Positions 63,600 through 64,000 of a DNA stretch of 64,000 bases are shown here, piece by piece (positions within the stretch are counted from its first letter, which is position 1; each line of letters opens with the position of its first letter). The position numbers were made by a program, and so were the translations under genes. Source of the DNA: Pelobates cultripes (taxonomy: Eukaryota > Chordata > Amphibia > Anura > Pelobatidae); NCBI GenBank assembly GCA_933207985.1, contig OW240916.1:81062136-81126135 (forward strand), written 5' to 3'. Below the pieces are notes generated by a model. That model saw only the letters and a list, made by a program, of their open reading frames with translations, was not told the DNA's origin and ran no database searches.

Positions 63600-64000
63600 G
63601 GTTGTATTTAGCACTGAGCCATGTTTGTATGTTTGAATGTAAGGATGTGTTTGTATGGAGTATGTGTTTGTATGTGTGAATGCTACTGGATGGTACTGGA
63701 ATGGTACTGGAGTTTGAATGCAAGTGTGCATTTATGTGTAGTGTTTGTTTTTGAATGTAGGAGTGTGCTTGTATGTAGTGTTGACGTTTCAGTGCAGGAG
63801 TGTGCTTTATATGTAGTGTTGAAGTTTGAACGGAGGGGTGTATTTGTATTTAAAGTTGCGGCTCAGATGCACAGGTACACACTCTGACACACGAGCAGAT
63901 ACACAGATACATACACTGACTACATACAGATAAACAGGCACATACACTGACAGACATACTGACACAGGTACATATATTGACACACACACAGACACATACA
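63600..64000. repeat. TGTGTTTGTATG and ACACTGACACA simple repeats
   Basis: Degenerate GTGTTTGTATGT-type repeats (63620-63850) are followed by ACATACACTGACA repeats to the window edge. The ORFs across them are repeat artefacts. Confidence 0.7.

Noticed and set aside
20413..64000. CRLF1 or REX1BD exons expected from human synteny
   Set aside because: None of the open frames or splice-flanked stretches that I read matches their conserved segments; short exons could still be missed without a profile search.

Overview
This window is vertebrate nuclear DNA, most likely from a frog or toad (anuran). The evidence is split genes with GT-AG introns, long AT-rich non-coding stretches, and several non-autonomous transposons with TTAA target sites and TTAAAGG(R)(R) ends, the T2/Kolobok type best known from Xenopus. 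It also holds L2, L1-like, Penelope-like, Tc1/mariner, hAT-like and LTR elements. The species cannot be fixed from the sequence. Two 100-base N runs (3684-3783, 24098-24197) are assembly gaps.

Only two conserved protein-coding genes can be supported, both on the + strand and both in the first third. KXD1, a BORC complex subunit, is represented by its last two coding exons (5902-5948 and 7848-8080) and its 3' UTR, with poly(A) signals at 9437-9447. Its earlier exons presumably lie left of the window, which would make most of 1-5901 intronic. UBA52, the ubiquitin-60S ribosomal protein L40 fusion, is complete: a CpG-rich promoter with a predicted 5'TOP start near 14363 and four coding exons between 16951 and 20349. 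KXD1 followed by UBA52 on the same strand is also the human order. BORC positions lysosomes, while UBA52 supplies ubiquitin and a ribosomal protein, so they are neighbours by conserved synteny rather than by shared pathway. The encoded ubiquitin has Ala at residue 19, where the usual vertebrate protein has Pro.

Region by region: 1-5900 holds a 28-bp minisatellite invaded by an LTR element, several hammerhead-like (Penelope-type) repeat ends, a Tc1/mariner end and a 1.5-kb foldback element with TTAA ends. 5900-9460 is the KXD1 3' part. 9700-13460 holds a 32-bp tandem array and a damaged L2 LINE with a nested retroposed insert. 14230-20412 is UBA52, with a large two-unit minisatellite in intron 1. 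From 20.4 kb to 64 kb I recognise no host gene. This part is a mosaic of LTR pieces, MITEs, a 2-kb hAT-like composite carrying a CA-rich minisatellite (35.8-37.8 kb), a Tc1 half-element inserted in an LTR (37.8-39.1 kb), a Penelope fragment cut by another Tc1 (52.3-55.3 kb), a 2.1-kb foldback element with 8-bp target duplications (57.3-59.3 kb), T2-type MITEs and a 400-bp tandem duplication (61.8-62.5 kb).

I did not find a new multi-gene system. The observations most worth a second look are the Ala19 ubiquitin, a palindromic core shared by two foldback elements that have different termini and target sites, and the cluster of hammerhead-like motifs at Penelope-type repeat ends.
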